Assembly: GCA_950295325.1 (NCBI GenBank)
Contig: OX485807.1
Coordinates: 32,828,440 to 32,892,439 of the forward strand
From: Polytrichum commune
Taxonomy: Eukaryota > Streptophyta > Polytrichopsida > Polytrichales > Polytrichaceae
Length of the DNA stretch: 64,000 nt
Direction: 5' to 3'
The notes below the pieces were generated by a model. The model was not told where the DNA came from and did not search any database. It saw only the letters and a program-made list of their open reading frames with translations. Both the position numbers and the translations under genes were made by a program. Shown one piece after another: positions 63,497-64,000 of this stretch; the stretch's first letter is position 1, and every line of letters starts with the position of its first letter.

Positions 63497-64000
63497 TGCC
63501 CCCTCCCTACCTGACTTTAGCGAAGCCTAAAAGTTGGTTCTAAAAACACGGCCTCCACACCATCGACATTATCTAGTGCCGAGCCTAGTTGGCAAATGAT
63601 ATGGCATGGCTTAGAAGTGGAGGTCTTAAGCCCCAAGCACTGACCCTCCCATCAGTACCTAGACATGAGGCAAGAATATAGGACTTTTTAAAGTGTTGCC
63701 TCCCGCCCTTGTGATTGGTTGCTTTTTAGTCTTAGCTATGAGGGCACGAGGAGCTCCATTAACAAAAACCGATGGTAAGATGGATGAGTAGTAAGGCATT
63801 TGGGGATGGGACAAAAACTACCCAACATTCATTGCTTGGAGGATAAAACCATGAACATGTGTGAAAACTACTTAACTAAAACCTACTCAAAATTTTCCAG
63901 AGCAAGTTCTTGTAGGTGCATTGAGATAGCTGGATGCCTCCCCTATAACCGAGGGAGCTTTACCCGGGTTTAAGGAAAAACTTTGGTTATTTGGTAAAGT
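63497..64000. other. Window end, no gene seen
   Basis: No coding frame or repeat recognised in the last 500 bp. Confidence 0.4.

Overview
This window looks like nuclear DNA of a land plant. Sparse genes have GT-AG introns of about 80 to 2500 bp, the ribosomal-protein gene has a telo-box type promoter motif, PIF/Harbinger elements carry Myb/trihelix partner genes, and most of the sequence is repeats. I cannot name the species; a bryophyte or other early-diverging plant is possible but unproven. All splice models come from reading the sequence by eye.

Layout. 0.2-0.8 kb: small repeats and a near-perfect 212 bp fold-back element. 2.09-9.42 kb: a 7.3 kb TIR-flanked mobile element. It holds two convergent genes: an unrecognised 396-aa protein (+) and a decayed coiled-coil, transposase-like gene (-). 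A related copy of its target site without the insertion lies at 10.02-10.27 kb, so the insertion and its TAA target duplication can be read directly. 12.1-14.1 kb (-) and 30.9-32.8 kb (+): two intact, near-identical RPS15 genes forming an inverted duplication. 14.89-18.69 kb: a 5'-truncated LINE with a 13 bp target-site duplication, an RNase H domain, a 3' hairpin and a (TATC)n tail. 20.9-24.0 kb (-): a multi-exon gene of unknown function. 27.0-30.8 kb and 35.3-35.9 kb: several MITEs with TAA/TTA duplications. 39.2-42.2 kb (+): a small heat-shock protein gene with a 2.5 kb intron. 44.3-46.1 kb (-): a small five-exon gene. 46.4-47.9 kb: a MITE with a 9 bp TSD and a pogo-like element. 51.5-56.5 kb (+): the 5' part of a kinesin motor gene; its intron 1 holds a complete PIF/Harbinger transposon (51.74-55.44 kb) and a MITE. 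56.8-57.7 kb (-): the first two exons of an RNA lariat debranching enzyme gene facing the kinesin fragment. 61.3-63.5 kb: four more MITEs.

How it fits together. Mobile DNA dominates. Elements with TAA/TTA duplications and termini starting GGGC or GGCC recur, including the 7.3 kb element, the Harbinger copy and several MITEs. The MITEs at 35.3, 62.3 and probably 63.0 kb share a subterminal hairpin, and at 35.3 kb also its spacing from the end, with the Harbinger copy, which points to a common origin. The housekeeping genes (RPS15, small HSP) look intact. The kinesin and DBR1 pieces look like truncated copies.
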